Shown here piece after piece: positions 20,625-30,900 of a stretch of 64,000 nucleotides of DNA. Where the stretch lies: assembly GCA_016714605.1 (NCBI GenBank), contig JADKDL010000009.1, forward strand, positions 1-64,000, read 5' to 3'. This stretch comes from Bacteroidales bacterium. Its GTDB lineage: Bacteria > Bacteroidota > Bacteroidia > Bacteroidales > UBA1715. The position numbers and the translations under genes are program-made. Position 1 is the first letter of the stretch. The number at the start of each line of letters is the position of its first letter. A model generated the notes under the pieces. The model ran no database searches. It was not told where the DNA came from and saw only the letters and a list, made by a program, of their open reading frames with translations.

Positions 20625-23241
20625 TTAGCGGGTTTTTGATTTGGGTAATATAACTCTTTTAATTTCTGCTGGTGAAGGGTTTTTAGAGCCAAATTCATGT
20701 TTTGCAAAACACACTTTTGCTAATAAAGAAATTTCCCGTCTTTCTTCTTCTGTTGTAAAGTCAAAGTTATACTTTGCTATTAAAATATTATGTATATCAT
20801 AAAGGAAGAATGAGTTTTTATTAAGATTGACAATGTATTCATGGATATGTTTACGCCATTCTCTAGGACGACAAAAAACAAGTAACAATGCAATTTTATG
20901 TTTACTGTTTGGATTTGTACTATTTGCAAAATGTTCATACAAAAGTGGTGCAATTTTGCTTGAATAGATGTCATCTTTAAAAAAACCAACTACATTGGTC
21001 ATATTGACTTGTATAATTCTGTTCAATCTTTTTTCAAAAGTGTCACCAAAGTCACCTTGAAGAGTGAAACTATGTCCATCAAAACCTGCCCGTCCTTTAT
21101 CTGCAAGAATTGGTGTTAACGCAAGCAACACATTAGAAATTTGCTCCCAACTTTGTAATATCTGATTAAAAATTTCTCGCTTCGCTTCAGGGTTAACATA
21201 ATCACTATTTCGCAAAGCTCTCGAAGAAGCTCTAATATTTTGCATTAAATTATGAAGAGAATATTCTTCAAAAAATGCTTGTATACTTTGATTGTATGGC
21301 CTGATTTGATTGTAGGTTCTATCAGCGTGTTGATCTTTAATTTCGTCAGGTAAACCAGAACTTAAAACATTTTCACTAAGTTGATTTTGTGCATTTTGTA
21401 TTTGTTCTTCTGTTGGTTGCCAACGGATTTGCGAAAATATATTCATTTCGCCCGTTAGTCTTACTTTAGAATTAACTATGTTAGCCGTTTCTTTGATGTC
21501 TTTTGTCAAAATTTCAAGTGCATCTATTTTGTTTCGGTCAATACCTGTGTAGAATTCAATTATTTCCGGACATGAAATGTATTTTTTAGAAGAAAAAATA
21601 TAATCTGCAAAATCTTTGTCGTTATGCATTCGTTTTGCTGCAAAATAGTAAACCCAAAAAGAAGACCTGAAACAATACTCAAATTCTTGCTTTACAATAA
21701 TGTGATTTAATACTAAAACATCTAATACGACTTCTACTTCTAAATCAATGAGTTTCTCTTTACAGAATGTTTTTAGTTCATTCACAAAAGAATCTCTTGA
21801 AAAGCAATATTTATCTGTTCGCATCATATTTTCACAATAGCGACCTAAGACATATTCACAATCTTTTAAATCGGGTTTTGATTTATACCTCGGTATGCCA
21901 TCCATATTAAACAAAACGAATAGCACTTTTTCAATCATATCAGTTCTGTTAATAGGGCTTTCGTCAAAATATTTCTCAGCAACTTTAAGCAATGTCAAAC
22001 AATTCATAGGCGTTCTGTGAATATTAAGAACGTCTAGGTCTGAAACAACTTTTGTCAATAAATTGTCCTCAATACCTATTTCTTTGACTTTGTTGTATTC
22101 CGCAACTACTTTTCTGATTTGAGTTCTAGGAAGGGCTAATAAAAACAGGTGCTTAAAGTGTCTTTCTATTTTTATGTCATTTGGCTCTTTTAAGAACTTG
22201 GCATCTTCAATAGTATGCATAACAATTATTGGAATATTCTTGTAAGAATCAGATAAGTTCTTCAATTTTTTAAAACTATCTAATTCGTAGCTATTCCAAG
22301 AATCAATGATAATTGCTTTTATATCAGATATTTTTAGTCCAAGGGTCTCTGTCTCACGAACAACGACATTATGTATGTTTTGAGATTTAGTTTTGTGAGA
22401 ATCCAGATAAAGCAAAAAATTTCCTCTTTCCCAAGATTGAAGAACTATATAATGGGCTAACGAAGTAAGGCCAAATTGCGGAGGTGAATTGAAAATAATA
22501 GATTCAGGATTATTGATTATTTCAATTACATCAATTCGTCTTGTATAGTTCTCGTCCGGATTCTGGGAAATTTCGTTTGTATTACTAATAACAGGATCAA
22601 CCCAAATTATAGGTTGAGAACTAAATGCTTGTAATGAATTGTCAAGGTTTTCTTTAAATTTAGCTCTAAGCACTTCAAATTGAACGTTTGCCTTTGTTGT
22701 TCCTGTTTTTTCTTTGCTGTAAAGTTTGATAAAATAATCCGTTAGATGAGTTCGAAAAGTATTTTCAAAATCATTAGAACCATTATATAATTCAGTGATA
22801 CCCCCCTAAATCACCAACTCGCCTTTTAAAGTCTCTAACTTTGTTTAGGTCATTAGTGTTGATTGCACTAGGTTTGACAGGAGCGTCATTGAAGTAAAAC
22901 ATTATTTCAACTTTTTCCTTATTCTTTAGTCGCTCATACGCGTTGTTGAACTCTTCTTCCGTCCCCGAACCTGCAACTTTTGTTTCAGTTCCAAATTTCT
23001 GATTCATTATTCCGACAAAGACATCATAATCTTTTCCTAATTGTTCGCTAATTATAGCTTGACTATATTCCCCGGAAAAACTTGGTCGGGTATTGTACTC
23101 CCACATTCTTTCTTCAATCACAAAATCATAGCACTCACCAATCCCCTTATTTAGTTCCTTGAAGATTTTTAAACACAATTCTCTTTCGTCTTTAGTGTCG
23201 CCCGGCGAAGCAACTAAAAATTTAAAGATTCTCTTTTCCAT
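20625..23241 (-). CDS. DUF4062-like domain fused to a STAND-like NTPase, candidate defence protein; frameshift at a G6 run
   Basis: ATG at 23241 gives MEKRIFKFLVASPGDTKDERE, the start of a DUF4062/TIR-like domain, to about residue 145. The frame stops at 22792 (DLGGYH) just after a run of six C on the plus strand (22801-22806). With five, it reads DLGGITELYNGSNDF...KANVQFEVLRAKFKEN and joins the downstream 680-residue frame, giving about 871 residues. The second part has a degenerate P-loop position (IIFNSPPQFGLTSLAHYI, no GK), a Walker-B-like IKAIIIDSW, a helical region and a C-terminal helical part. Such sensor NTPases with N-terminal TIR-like or DUF4062 domains are typical of anti-phage STAND/Avs-like proteins. 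That role is inference. The C-terminal residues and stop codon overlap a dispersed repeat. Confidence 0.72.
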
Positions 23242-23586
23242 TTTCTTCTTGTTTTTTATTTTATTATCTTGCTGTAACTATCTATTAGCATTGCCTCCAA
23301 CAAGATTTTGGAATATATCATGTAAATCATATGAAATCTTAACAAACATCTCTGATATTACCTCCCCTCATTTATATTAGCAAACCAAACTCAATTCATT
23401 TAAAAGTCCTACAAGCTCTTCATTCGTTTTTAAAAGCCTCTATTTCTTCAATTTGGGTTGTAAACCAAAATTAGCGGCGATTGCGGGCTCCTTTCCTGAC
23501 AAGTTACACCGAGCTTAAAGCGCAGTAGAATGCTTGCCTAACCACTTAAACCCCAATTTTGTATGACCGCGTGTTGGTGGTAGTTT
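23242..23586. other. Intergenic, contains a dispersed repeat
   Basis: No gene is seen. AATTTGGGTTGTAAACCAAA followed by ATTAGCGG at about 23452-23477 repeats the sequence at the other end of the STAND gene (about 20600-20630). The rest is AT-rich without clear structure. Confidence 0.5.
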
Positions 23587-24324
23587 TTATTTAACATCAG
23601 GTAATGAACTTTTTATATCTTCAGGTAAAAACTCTCTAATCACAGAGTAACCATCATTTAGCATTTTTCTATTATTTGAATCTTTTGTCCATTTATATAC
23701 TTTACTAGTAAAGCTTTTTAGCCATCCTTTTTTCTTTAAGGATTGAACAGTTTGTTTTAGAGTATCAATGTCATTCTGAAGTTTTGTAACTTCTTGTTCA
23801 AACATTTTTTTCTCTTCACCATTTTGTTTGATTTGTGCTTTTAATGTCTCTTCAAGAGTTTCCAATCGCATCTTTAGTTCTTCCGCTTCATCATCAGTAA
23901 AATAACCATCCTGAATACTTTCAAATTTTTCAAATATTTCTTCTATTTGTTGTTGCTGATTTTCAACTTTTTTTACAATTGGATTAGATGATAATTCTTC
24001 CCAAATGCAATTTAGCCAAATGTTAATTCGCTCAAATACTCCAACTTCACCTTTAAAAGAAAACGTTTCATCATATGCTAAAGGTCCTGGACAAACATTT
24101 CCAGAAAATGCATAATACGGACTATAACTATTATTATCAGTAGTTGTTGATGAAGGTATTTTAAAAATAATTTTATATTTTGGTTCTACTGTGTATTTAA
24201 TCGTCAAAGTAGTATAAGCAAACTGTGGTGTTTTTACAGGCTCGATTCTAAAATCAGCACTATCAAATCGAATATGTTTATCGATTGTATTATTAATGTC
24301 TTTATAAAATTTTTCACGTATCAT
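23587..24324 (-). CDS. Unknown protein with a beta-rich N-terminal half and a coiled coil
   Basis: 245 residues, no signal peptide. Residues 1-115 look beta-rich with several Tyr/Phe strands (YTTLTIKYTVEPKYKIIFKI) and INIWLNCIWEELSSNPIVKK. Residues 125-205 form a strong coiled coil (QQQQIEEIFEKFESI ... LKMRLETLEETLKAQ ... EVTKLQNDIDTLKQTV). A charged tail ends SSLPDVK. I do not recognise the family. It lies about 345 bases upstream of the STAND gene on the same strand, inside the same pair of flanking repeats, so it may belong to the same cassette. The distance argues against tight cotranscription. Confidence 0.62.
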   Translation of the reverse strand: MIREKFYKDINNTIDKHIRFDSADFRIEPVKTPQFAYTTLTIKYTVEPKYKIIFKIPSSTTTDNNSYSPYYAFSGNVCPGPLAYDETFSFKGEVGVFERINIWLNCIWEELSSNPIVKKVENQQQQIEEIFEKFESIQDGYFTDDEAEELKMRLETLEETLKAQIKQNGEEKKMFEQEVTKLQNDIDTLKQTVQSLKKKGWLKSFTSKVYKWTKDSNNRKMLNDGYSVIREFLPEDIKSSLPDVK

Positions 24325-24770
24325 AAGTCTAATTTTTAGTTCGAAGTTTTATTAAAATTGCCACTAACATTTCAGTTTCACCAATAGGAGATATATTCCA
24401 TTTATCAACACCTCCAATTTTTCGTGAAAATGATTTTTTTTCCAAAAGAATATGCTTGTGTATCATTATGGTTTTGATAGATTTTAAAACAGATTGTTAG
24501 GTAATCAAAAATAAACAAATTATCCTTAAATCCAAATTTAATATACACACATTTCTTGCTGGTTTTCAAAGTGAAACCCCTGCTTTGGTGTGGGAAAAAT
24601 ACCTCTTTCAATCTCCCCAATCAAAAAACCCTGCTTTGGAGTAGGGATTCTGTGCCTAAGCCGGTTATATCTTCTAAGGCTGTGCCTTTATAGTAAATCG
24701 TTTACTATATAATTTCCGCATTCTAAAATTATATCTTGCTAATTATATCTTCATAAGACACTACTATTCT
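24325..24770. other. Intergenic with repeat fragments
   Basis: No credible gene. Two related fragments, CCCCTGCTTTGGTGTGGG (about 24578) and CCCTGCTTTGGAGTAGGG (about 24632), suggest decayed copies of a palindromic repeat. Otherwise AT-rich. Confidence 0.45.
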
Positions 24771-24806
24771 AATCATTAGGCAACAGCCTAATGTAATATG
24801 TTCGAC
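24771..24806. repeat. Dispersed repeat, copy 2 (right of STAND cassette)
   Basis: AATCATTAGGCAACAGCCTAAT, then GTAATATGTTCGAC. Direct-orientation partner of 20361-20396. The two copies bracket 4.4 kb containing the STAND-like and coiled-coil genes. Confidence 0.75.
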
Positions 24807-24912
24807 TTAGTTACTGCCCTTGCCGAACTGGGTAATATTTATATTATTCGTCACATTACACAATCTATTTTATACTCCCAAATCGAGTTTACACAAAATT
24901 ATTTACGGTCTC

Positions 24913-25430
24913 TTATACATTACTGCATTTCTTTGTTACTTTTCCGCATTTCTTTGCTTCCAATCCGCATTTCTTCTCTTCCAATACGCATTTCTTCTCT
25001 TCCAATACGCATTTCCTTCCTTCCGATACGCATTTCCATCCTTCCGATACGCATTTCTTCCCTTCCGATACGCATTTCCTTCCTTCCAATACGCATTTCC
25101 TTCCTTCCAATACGCATTTCTTCGCTTCCGATACGCATTTCTTCGCTTCCGATACGCATTTCTTCACTTCCGATACGCATTTCCTCCTTCCAATACGCAT
25201 TTCCATCCTTCCAATACGCATTTCCTTCTTTCCTATACGCATTTCCTTCCTTCCGATACGCATTTCTTCACTGCATTCCCTCATTTCTTCGTTGCATTCC
25301 TTCATTTCTTTGTTGCATTCGCTCATTTCTTCATTGCATTCCTTCATTTCTTTGTTGCATTCCCTCATTTCTTCGTTGCATTCCTTCATTTCTTTGTTGC
25401 ATTCGCTCATTTCTTTGTTGTATTCCTTTA
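24913..25430. repeat. 21-bp minisatellite, two unit types
   Basis: About 24 tandem units of 21 bp. Left block units are CATTTCTTC.CTTCC[AG]ATACG. Right block units (from about 25260) are CATTTCTTCGTTGCATTCC with small changes. One unit near 25180-25200 is 20 bp long and shifts the phase. The array has no spacers, so it is not a CRISPR. Confidence 0.95.
24920..25410 (-). CDS. Possible heptad-repeat protein encoded by the minisatellite; phase shift inside
   Basis: On the minus strand the 21-bp unit equals one heptad. From 25410 the reading is MSECNKEMKECNEEMREC... and then EEMRIGR repeats. After the 20-bp unit near 25185 the frame shifts, but a second frame carries on MRIGSEEMRIGSEE... to a stop at 24920 (EMQ). 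A continuous product of about 163 residues would be a highly charged helical repeat protein with Met at a fixed heptad position. The uniform phase and lack of stops in this frame favour coding, but a plus-strand frame is open as well and no clear ribosome binding site or promoter is seen. Low confidence. Confidence 0.35.
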
Positions 25431-25797
25431 TTCATTAACATCTATTGTTCATTTCAACATGATATTCTTGTATTCATACACAACATTTGTGTGATTATCC
25501 ATTTCTACATTCATTCGCTATTTATTATTGTTTGTTTTATTTTAAATTGTAATGTTTCCACCTCTGCAAGTATCTTCTCCAACAGACATATATTTTATTA
25601 CATCTATTCTTATCTGCATTATTTAAATAGATGCTTTATAATTTCATGGTCTTTGAAGTCATCAAGGATAGCAGAGAGTAATTTTCATTGCTGTTGGTTT
25701 TAACCAACTGAATCAATTCAGAGAAATTCAATGGGTTTTAGACAAAATTATCCCCATTATTTGGCTAAAGCCTTCAAATGAAAACACTAAAGAGAAA

Positions 25798-25838
25798 TCA
25801 TCTGCTTCCGCAGTGCTCTGCACCGCGGAAGCAGATGA
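25798..25838. repeat. Inverted repeat with a 14-bp stem
   Basis: TCATCTGCTTCCGC (25798-25811) is followed, after AGTGCTCTGCACC, by its exact reverse complement (25825-25838). The core GTGCTCTGCACCG is shared with the elements at 27526 and 27783. Confidence 0.85.
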
Positions 25839-25866
25839 AATAGTTTCATTAAACTGGCAAGATGCA

Positions 25867-25908
25867 TTGAATACTTTGACTAAGCGAGGAGGTTCCGCCA
25901 AACAGGGT
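25867..25908. repeat. Dispersed repeat TTGAAT...GCCAAAC, copy 1
   Basis: TTGAATACTTTGACTAAGCG, then AGGAGGTTCCGCCAAACAGGGT. Related copies lie at 56870-56921 and 61150-61202, all intergenic. Confidence 0.7.
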
Positions 25909-26039
25909 TTCTTGATTATTGGTAAGGTTTATATTTTAATTATCCACATAATGATAATTTAATAGTTTGTCGCTACTAGACATTTGTAATGTTGTTTATA
26001 TTCTATTTATATTTAATCATTATATTTATAGTCTAATAT

Positions 26040-27264
26040 TTAGCACGTTCCGGGTCGGTATATTGATATTGCAAAAACTTTATTATTCTTAAAATAAACA
26101 AATACTGCTTCATAATACACTATTTCACCATATAATATTTTTTGAACTTCATCTTGACATAAGTATATAGAAAGATTTTCAGACTCCCGTATAGGCTCTC
26201 CATATATTCTGTACATATCTTGTCTTGTTGCTCCTATAGACAGCCCTTTGGGTGTAGGTTCAGTGTCATCAATTATTAATATCTCATAGTATGAAGATAC
26301 TATACCATTCAAATGGAGGTAATCAAAAAGAGAATCATAATTACAACCATCAATCTCCTTAAACCTTTTGACAATTGGACTGTTGTTTTTATAAAAATCT
26401 AATTTAAAAAAATCATAAACTGAAAGTTTCGTAGAATCTTTTGCTTTCTTCATTCCCGATTCGTATGATTCGATTTGAATTTTATTTGCTTCATCAATCA
26501 ATTGAAATACAGAGATTGTATCTTGAAATATTATTTCTATTGTTTCTGTTTTTTCTGCAAAGCCATTTTTGAGAATAGGTAATTCTTTTTTGAATTTTTC
26601 TTTCACTTGTAACACAATCAAGCGAGATAGTTGAAAAAATTATATCTAAAAATCCATCTCCATCTTCGTCTTTTATGTCAAAACGATTTAGTTTTTCTAT
26701 CTCTTTAAGACTATTGGGTGCTATTTCATACTTTTCGTTACAGGTACACGTCTCATAATACTGATTGAAACTCGCTAACTGAGAGTAAATAAAACGCTTA
26801 TTATCAGATTCTTTTGAATTGAATATAAGAGCTGAGTAAACAAGTTTCTTTTTTACTTCTGATTGATTTATAAGTGAAACTAATACCCATTTGTAACCAT
26901 TTTTTTCTTCTTGAGTTCTTATAATGGTTGGGCTACCTCCAGAAAGTTTTTCCGGAATAAGGTTTTTAAAATCTATAATATACAATCCACTATCATCGGC
27001 ATTTACTGACCTAACAACAGCTAAATAAATATCTTCATCAAGCATCATTAGTGTGTCTGGTTTTGCTACCGAATTACTGATGGCTTTATATGCTTTCATA
27101 AAATTCGATGTATCTATATTTTCGGAGCAATGCTCTTTGCCTTCGAGCTGTTCGATTATTGAATCTGAAATAGTATTTTGCTTGTCTTCTTTATTTCTTT
27201 TTTCTTCTGAAATATCACTACACGAATAACAGCATATTGAAATAATAAGGAGAAAAAATTGCAT
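26040..27264 (-). CDS. Putative lipoprotein of unknown function, one frameshift
   Basis: From the ATG at 27264: MQFFLLIISICCYSCSD, a signal peptide with a plausible lipobox Cys, then a Lys/Glu-rich spacer. Near residue 210 is a calcium-loop-like DIKDEDGDGFLDIIF. The frame then drifts into a low-complexity tail (SERKIQKR) that stops at about 26494. The alternative frame, open from 26621, reads LIVLQVKEKFKKELPIL and continues about 190 residues to 26040. Removing one T from the T6 run (A6 at 26634-26639 on the plus strand) joins them as DIIFQLSRLIVLQVKEKF. The full product would be about 408 residues, probably anchored in the outer membrane. I recognise no family. Confidence 0.6.
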
Positions 27265-27525
27265 GAACTTTTTATATGTTTTAAAGTTACAGAGCTTACA
27301 TCTTTTGTTTAACAAATACATTATTATCTTGTTCTATTTAACTGTTTTTTGCTTTTATGAATTTTCAAAGTTAGAAAATAAAACTAGTTTTAGAATGTTT
27401 TTGTTATTCATACAAATTAAGAGTTGAAATATATAAATATATGTGCCTACAATACAATACTATGATGAATGGCTATGCTGAATTAATATTTCTGTAAAAT
27501 TTACATTCACATATACCCGCTATCG
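27265..27525. other. Intergenic, nothing distinct
   Basis: AT-rich upstream region of the lipoprotein gene, bordered on the right by the nested inverted-repeat element. No promoter box could be picked with confidence. Confidence 0.4.
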
Positions 27526-27797
27526 CGGTGCTCTGCACCGCAGAAATTATAATTTTATTTATACAAATTTTTTAAGTAAAGTAGGACGTCCCGTCCGGTT
27601 AGAATAATAAGAATACTAAATTGAAAGGATGTATAATATAAGTATGTTGTTGGTTGAATTGAAAATTGCAACTAAAATTAAATTTCAATTGCAATGCTCT
27701 CCAAAAACACAAATTAGTAATAATCAATGTTTGACCGGACGGGACGTCCTACAATTTTAATTAAATAAGGATTTACAAACCACGGTGCAGAGCACCG
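27526..27797. mobile_element. Nested inverted-repeat element, MITE-like, non-coding
   Basis: Outer ends are CGGTGCTCTGCACCG (27526-27540) and CGGTGCAGAGCACCG (27783-27797). Inner ends are GTAGGACGTCCCGTCCGGT (27581-27599) and its exact reverse complement at 27734-27752. The 134-base core has no credible ORF. The perfect 19-bp inner inverted repeats and nested outer repeats resemble a miniature element, or one element inserted in another. No transposase is nearby and no target duplication was identified. Confidence 0.55.
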
Positions 27798-27857
27798 CGA
27801 AAGCAGTTTTTAAAACGTCACTGAAGACACCTACGTTGGCGAATCTGTTTATAATAA

Positions 27858-27890
27858 ATAGAGGGTGTAACTCAAAGTCACACCCTCTAT
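27858..27890 (-). terminator. Terminator of the T9SS type B gene
   Basis: ATAGAGGGTGT (27858-27868) pairs perfectly with 27880-27890. On the minus strand it is followed by a T-rich TTTATTAT. It sits 37 bases after the stop at 27927. Confidence 0.8.
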
Positions 27891-27926
27891 CAGAAAACAG
27901 CAATTATCTCTCTGTCATTGCTGTAT

Positions 27927-30900
27927 CTATCTTACCAGAAATACACTCCCGTAGGTTTTGTATTCGCCTTTGTCTTCTATGCCTTGCCATGGCGAGCCGT
28001 CTATAAAACTGGCTTCTATTTTCCAAATATATGAGCCGCTTTGCATCAGGCGGTCGTCATAGCGTCCGTCCCAACCTTCGGCGGGGGTGCCCAAGTCGGT
28101 GAGCTTGTCTGAGTACCAGATGAAATTACCCCATTTGTCGTATATCCATATCTTATACGTTTTTAAGCCTAAGCCTGTGGGGTGAAACCATCGTACGTAA
28201 ATGGCATCGTCGGTTGGGGCAAAGGCGTTGGGTACATACAGTGCCATGAACTGATCCATAAATACTTCTTTGATAATGGAATCTACGCAGTTAAACTCGT
28301 TTTGGCCATGAGCATAACATCATAATAGCCATACGGATAGTTCTTCTTTATCTGTTTGTAATATTCTATTTTCTTTCTGATGGGTATATTCCGGATCGTC
28401 TGGGTAGTTGAAGTTCCAATAGTAGTCTACTGACAAGTCGCGGCGGTATTCTCCATCGGTTATTGGGGTCTTGGTCGATTTGTTTCTGAAATAGACCGAC
28501 TGGTCGCCGGTGAAGGCTTCAAAGGTAAAATCCGGACTTGGTGGCACTCCAACGATACCAACATACTGTTGCTATTTCTACAACCATAAGGGTCGGTCTG
28601 GGTTACTGTTAGGGTGTCTGTGCCTTGGATTCTTCCAGTCTATATAGACAATGGGCGAATTGTCGGCACTTCCCGTTGGCACGTAGGTTATTTGCTTGCC
28701 GGTTACTTTCCAACTGAAATGGTAGTTGAGGGTTTCAACGGTATCTACGCTATAGGGGGTTTGCAGTCGTGGCACACAGATGGTGCTGTCGCCTAAGATT
28801 GCAGGGGTTGGTATCTTGCGTACTTCTACTTCTTTTACCGTTGGTGGTCCTTGGCAGTAGCGGTTGTATGCTAGAACTTCTAGTTCATAGATTTCTCCGC
28901 CTTGTAATTCGCCCATTATCAGGGTATCGCCTTCATAAAGGCGTATGCCTTCTTGGCTCCACACAATGCTGTCGGTGCGTATATCTGTCTTGGCTATCAG
29001 TGGCGAGAGGTCTTCATTCACACAAATGATGCTGTCGCCCAGTATCTGTGGGGCTTCGGGTATGGCTATCAGCTCATAGGATGCTTGGGCGGTGTCGCCC
29101 GGACACTCATAGTCGTTGGTTATGATAGCTTTGAAGATGCTCACACTGTCGGCATACAGCCACTGGCGCTGCAGGGTGAATTCTTTTTCTTCTGTTTTTC
29201 AGCAATATGCCGTTATGGTCGAACCATTGCACGGAGGTGCCTAGCGGAAACAGGGCTACCATAAAGTATCGCTCTGCTTGGTCGCAGCTCTCTCCGCCTT
29301 GCAGCGTTGGGGTTTGCGCTTTGGGCATGATGCTTATATTCGCCGGCACGGGCGGACTCTTACAACCGTTTTTGGTCTGTGAGGCATAATAATAATCTTG
29401 CCAGTCGCTCGGTATCTCGGGCAATAGGTTGTTGCCACTCTTAAATACTGCCGAGCTGGTATCGGGTTCCAGATACCATTCTATATTTTCTCCATTGGCT
29501 ACAAATTCGCTTGGGGTCTCCTGACCTTGGCAATAGCTCTGCGGACTATTCTCTATGGTTGGCGGTGGAGTGTTTATTATGGTTAGTTTCACCTTTACCG
29601 GAGAACTGTGGCCCAAGGTTGTGTTGTACTGGCGCACCCACCATGCGTATTCGCCCACGGTATTGTTAAACGGTGGCTGAAAATTGCTTAGTCCGCTATG
29701 GATATAATTTTCGGTTGCATCGGTATAATAATTATACCAATGTAAGGTAGATGTGCCTCGTATTGAGCTGCTGCCTGTCCATACTTTGGCGGTATCGGCA
29801 TGCAGACTTGGTATTGGATTGTAGTCGCATATTTTGTAATCGGTAACGGTTGGTGTTCCTACCGGACAACCCGTAAGGGTATAAACCACCGGAACATACG
29901 GACTCACGCATCCCCAAGGTTCTAGTATCTGATTTACATAAAACGTAAACCGACATTCGCTGCTGTTGCAATCAAGTGTGGGTTTGTAGATAGCGCCTTC
30001 GCCTATCGGATTTTTATTACTATCGTACCATTTCAGGCTTCCTATTCCACTGGCGGTAAGCTCATCATAAGGCAAATAGCCTATTATGCTATGATATGAT
30101 TCTTTGGCAATGGGAGGACCTATGGAATGCACCTCTATGCTTGTACTTGCTTTTGCTTTACAGCCAAAACGGTTGGTCCATTCTACGCCTATGGGGTAGT
30201 TGCCATCGGCCAACAGGTTCGGATTAAAATATGCTGCCGAAGCTTCTTTCTCTATGCCTTGTGTGGTATAGAACTCATAGCTGCCTCGGTATTGCGCAGG
30301 TCTTGCACGGTAATCGGGGTGCGTGCTGCATCGTTGCAGATGCGGGGTTACAGTAACTTCAGGCTGCGGTTTGGGGTTCACAACCAACCATGCGGTATCG
30401 GTCTTAGGGAACAGGCACTGTGCGTTACTATGAACCACTACCATTACCTCTGTTCCGGCACTAAGGGTATCGGTAGAGAGATAGGCGGCTTGGGTGGACA
30501 GGGTTTTGCCGTTTATCAGCCATTCCAAACGTGGTTGCAGTCCGGCTCCATAGATACTGTCTGAAATAAACGTGGTTAGCGTCTTTTCGCAGATACTACC
30601 AGGTGCGGCTCGCAATGCTACGTTTGGCGATTCGTAAGGTACCAGATTCAAAACCAAATCGTCTTCTACCGGCAAAGGCCCCTACACAGGCTGCTGTTGG
30701 CGTTACCACCAAACGAACTCGTGCTGTTTTGTGCAGGGTATCGGTTGCAATGAAATCGGTATTATAAGCCACCGCAATATCATTTACATACCATTGTTTA
30801 ATAGCATTTGGACCCGTATTGCCAATATCTGCTACCGAAATGGTAATAAGTTCGCCTTCGCAAACATTGTTTTTATCGGTTTTAATTTTCACATACGGGC

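Larger units (their letters stand above)
25431..26039. other. Long non-coding stretch with palindromes
   Basis: About 600 bases, mostly AT-rich. It contains the 14-bp-stem inverted repeat at 25798-25838 and one copy of a dispersed repeat at 25867-25908. No credible gene was seen. Confidence 0.5.

Noticed and set aside
24405..24620. Short minus-strand frame of 71 codons
   Set aside because: It overlaps decayed repeat sequence (CCTGCTTTGG) and has no recognisable features.
24913..25430. CRISPR array
   Set aside because: The units are directly adjacent without spacers, so it is a minisatellite.
24798..25703. Plus-strand proteins through the minisatellite (repeats such as LPIRISS or FRYAFPS)
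   Set aside because: They are by-products of the 21-bp period. Very hydrophobic low-complexity products with no signal or family are less plausible than the minus-strand heptads.
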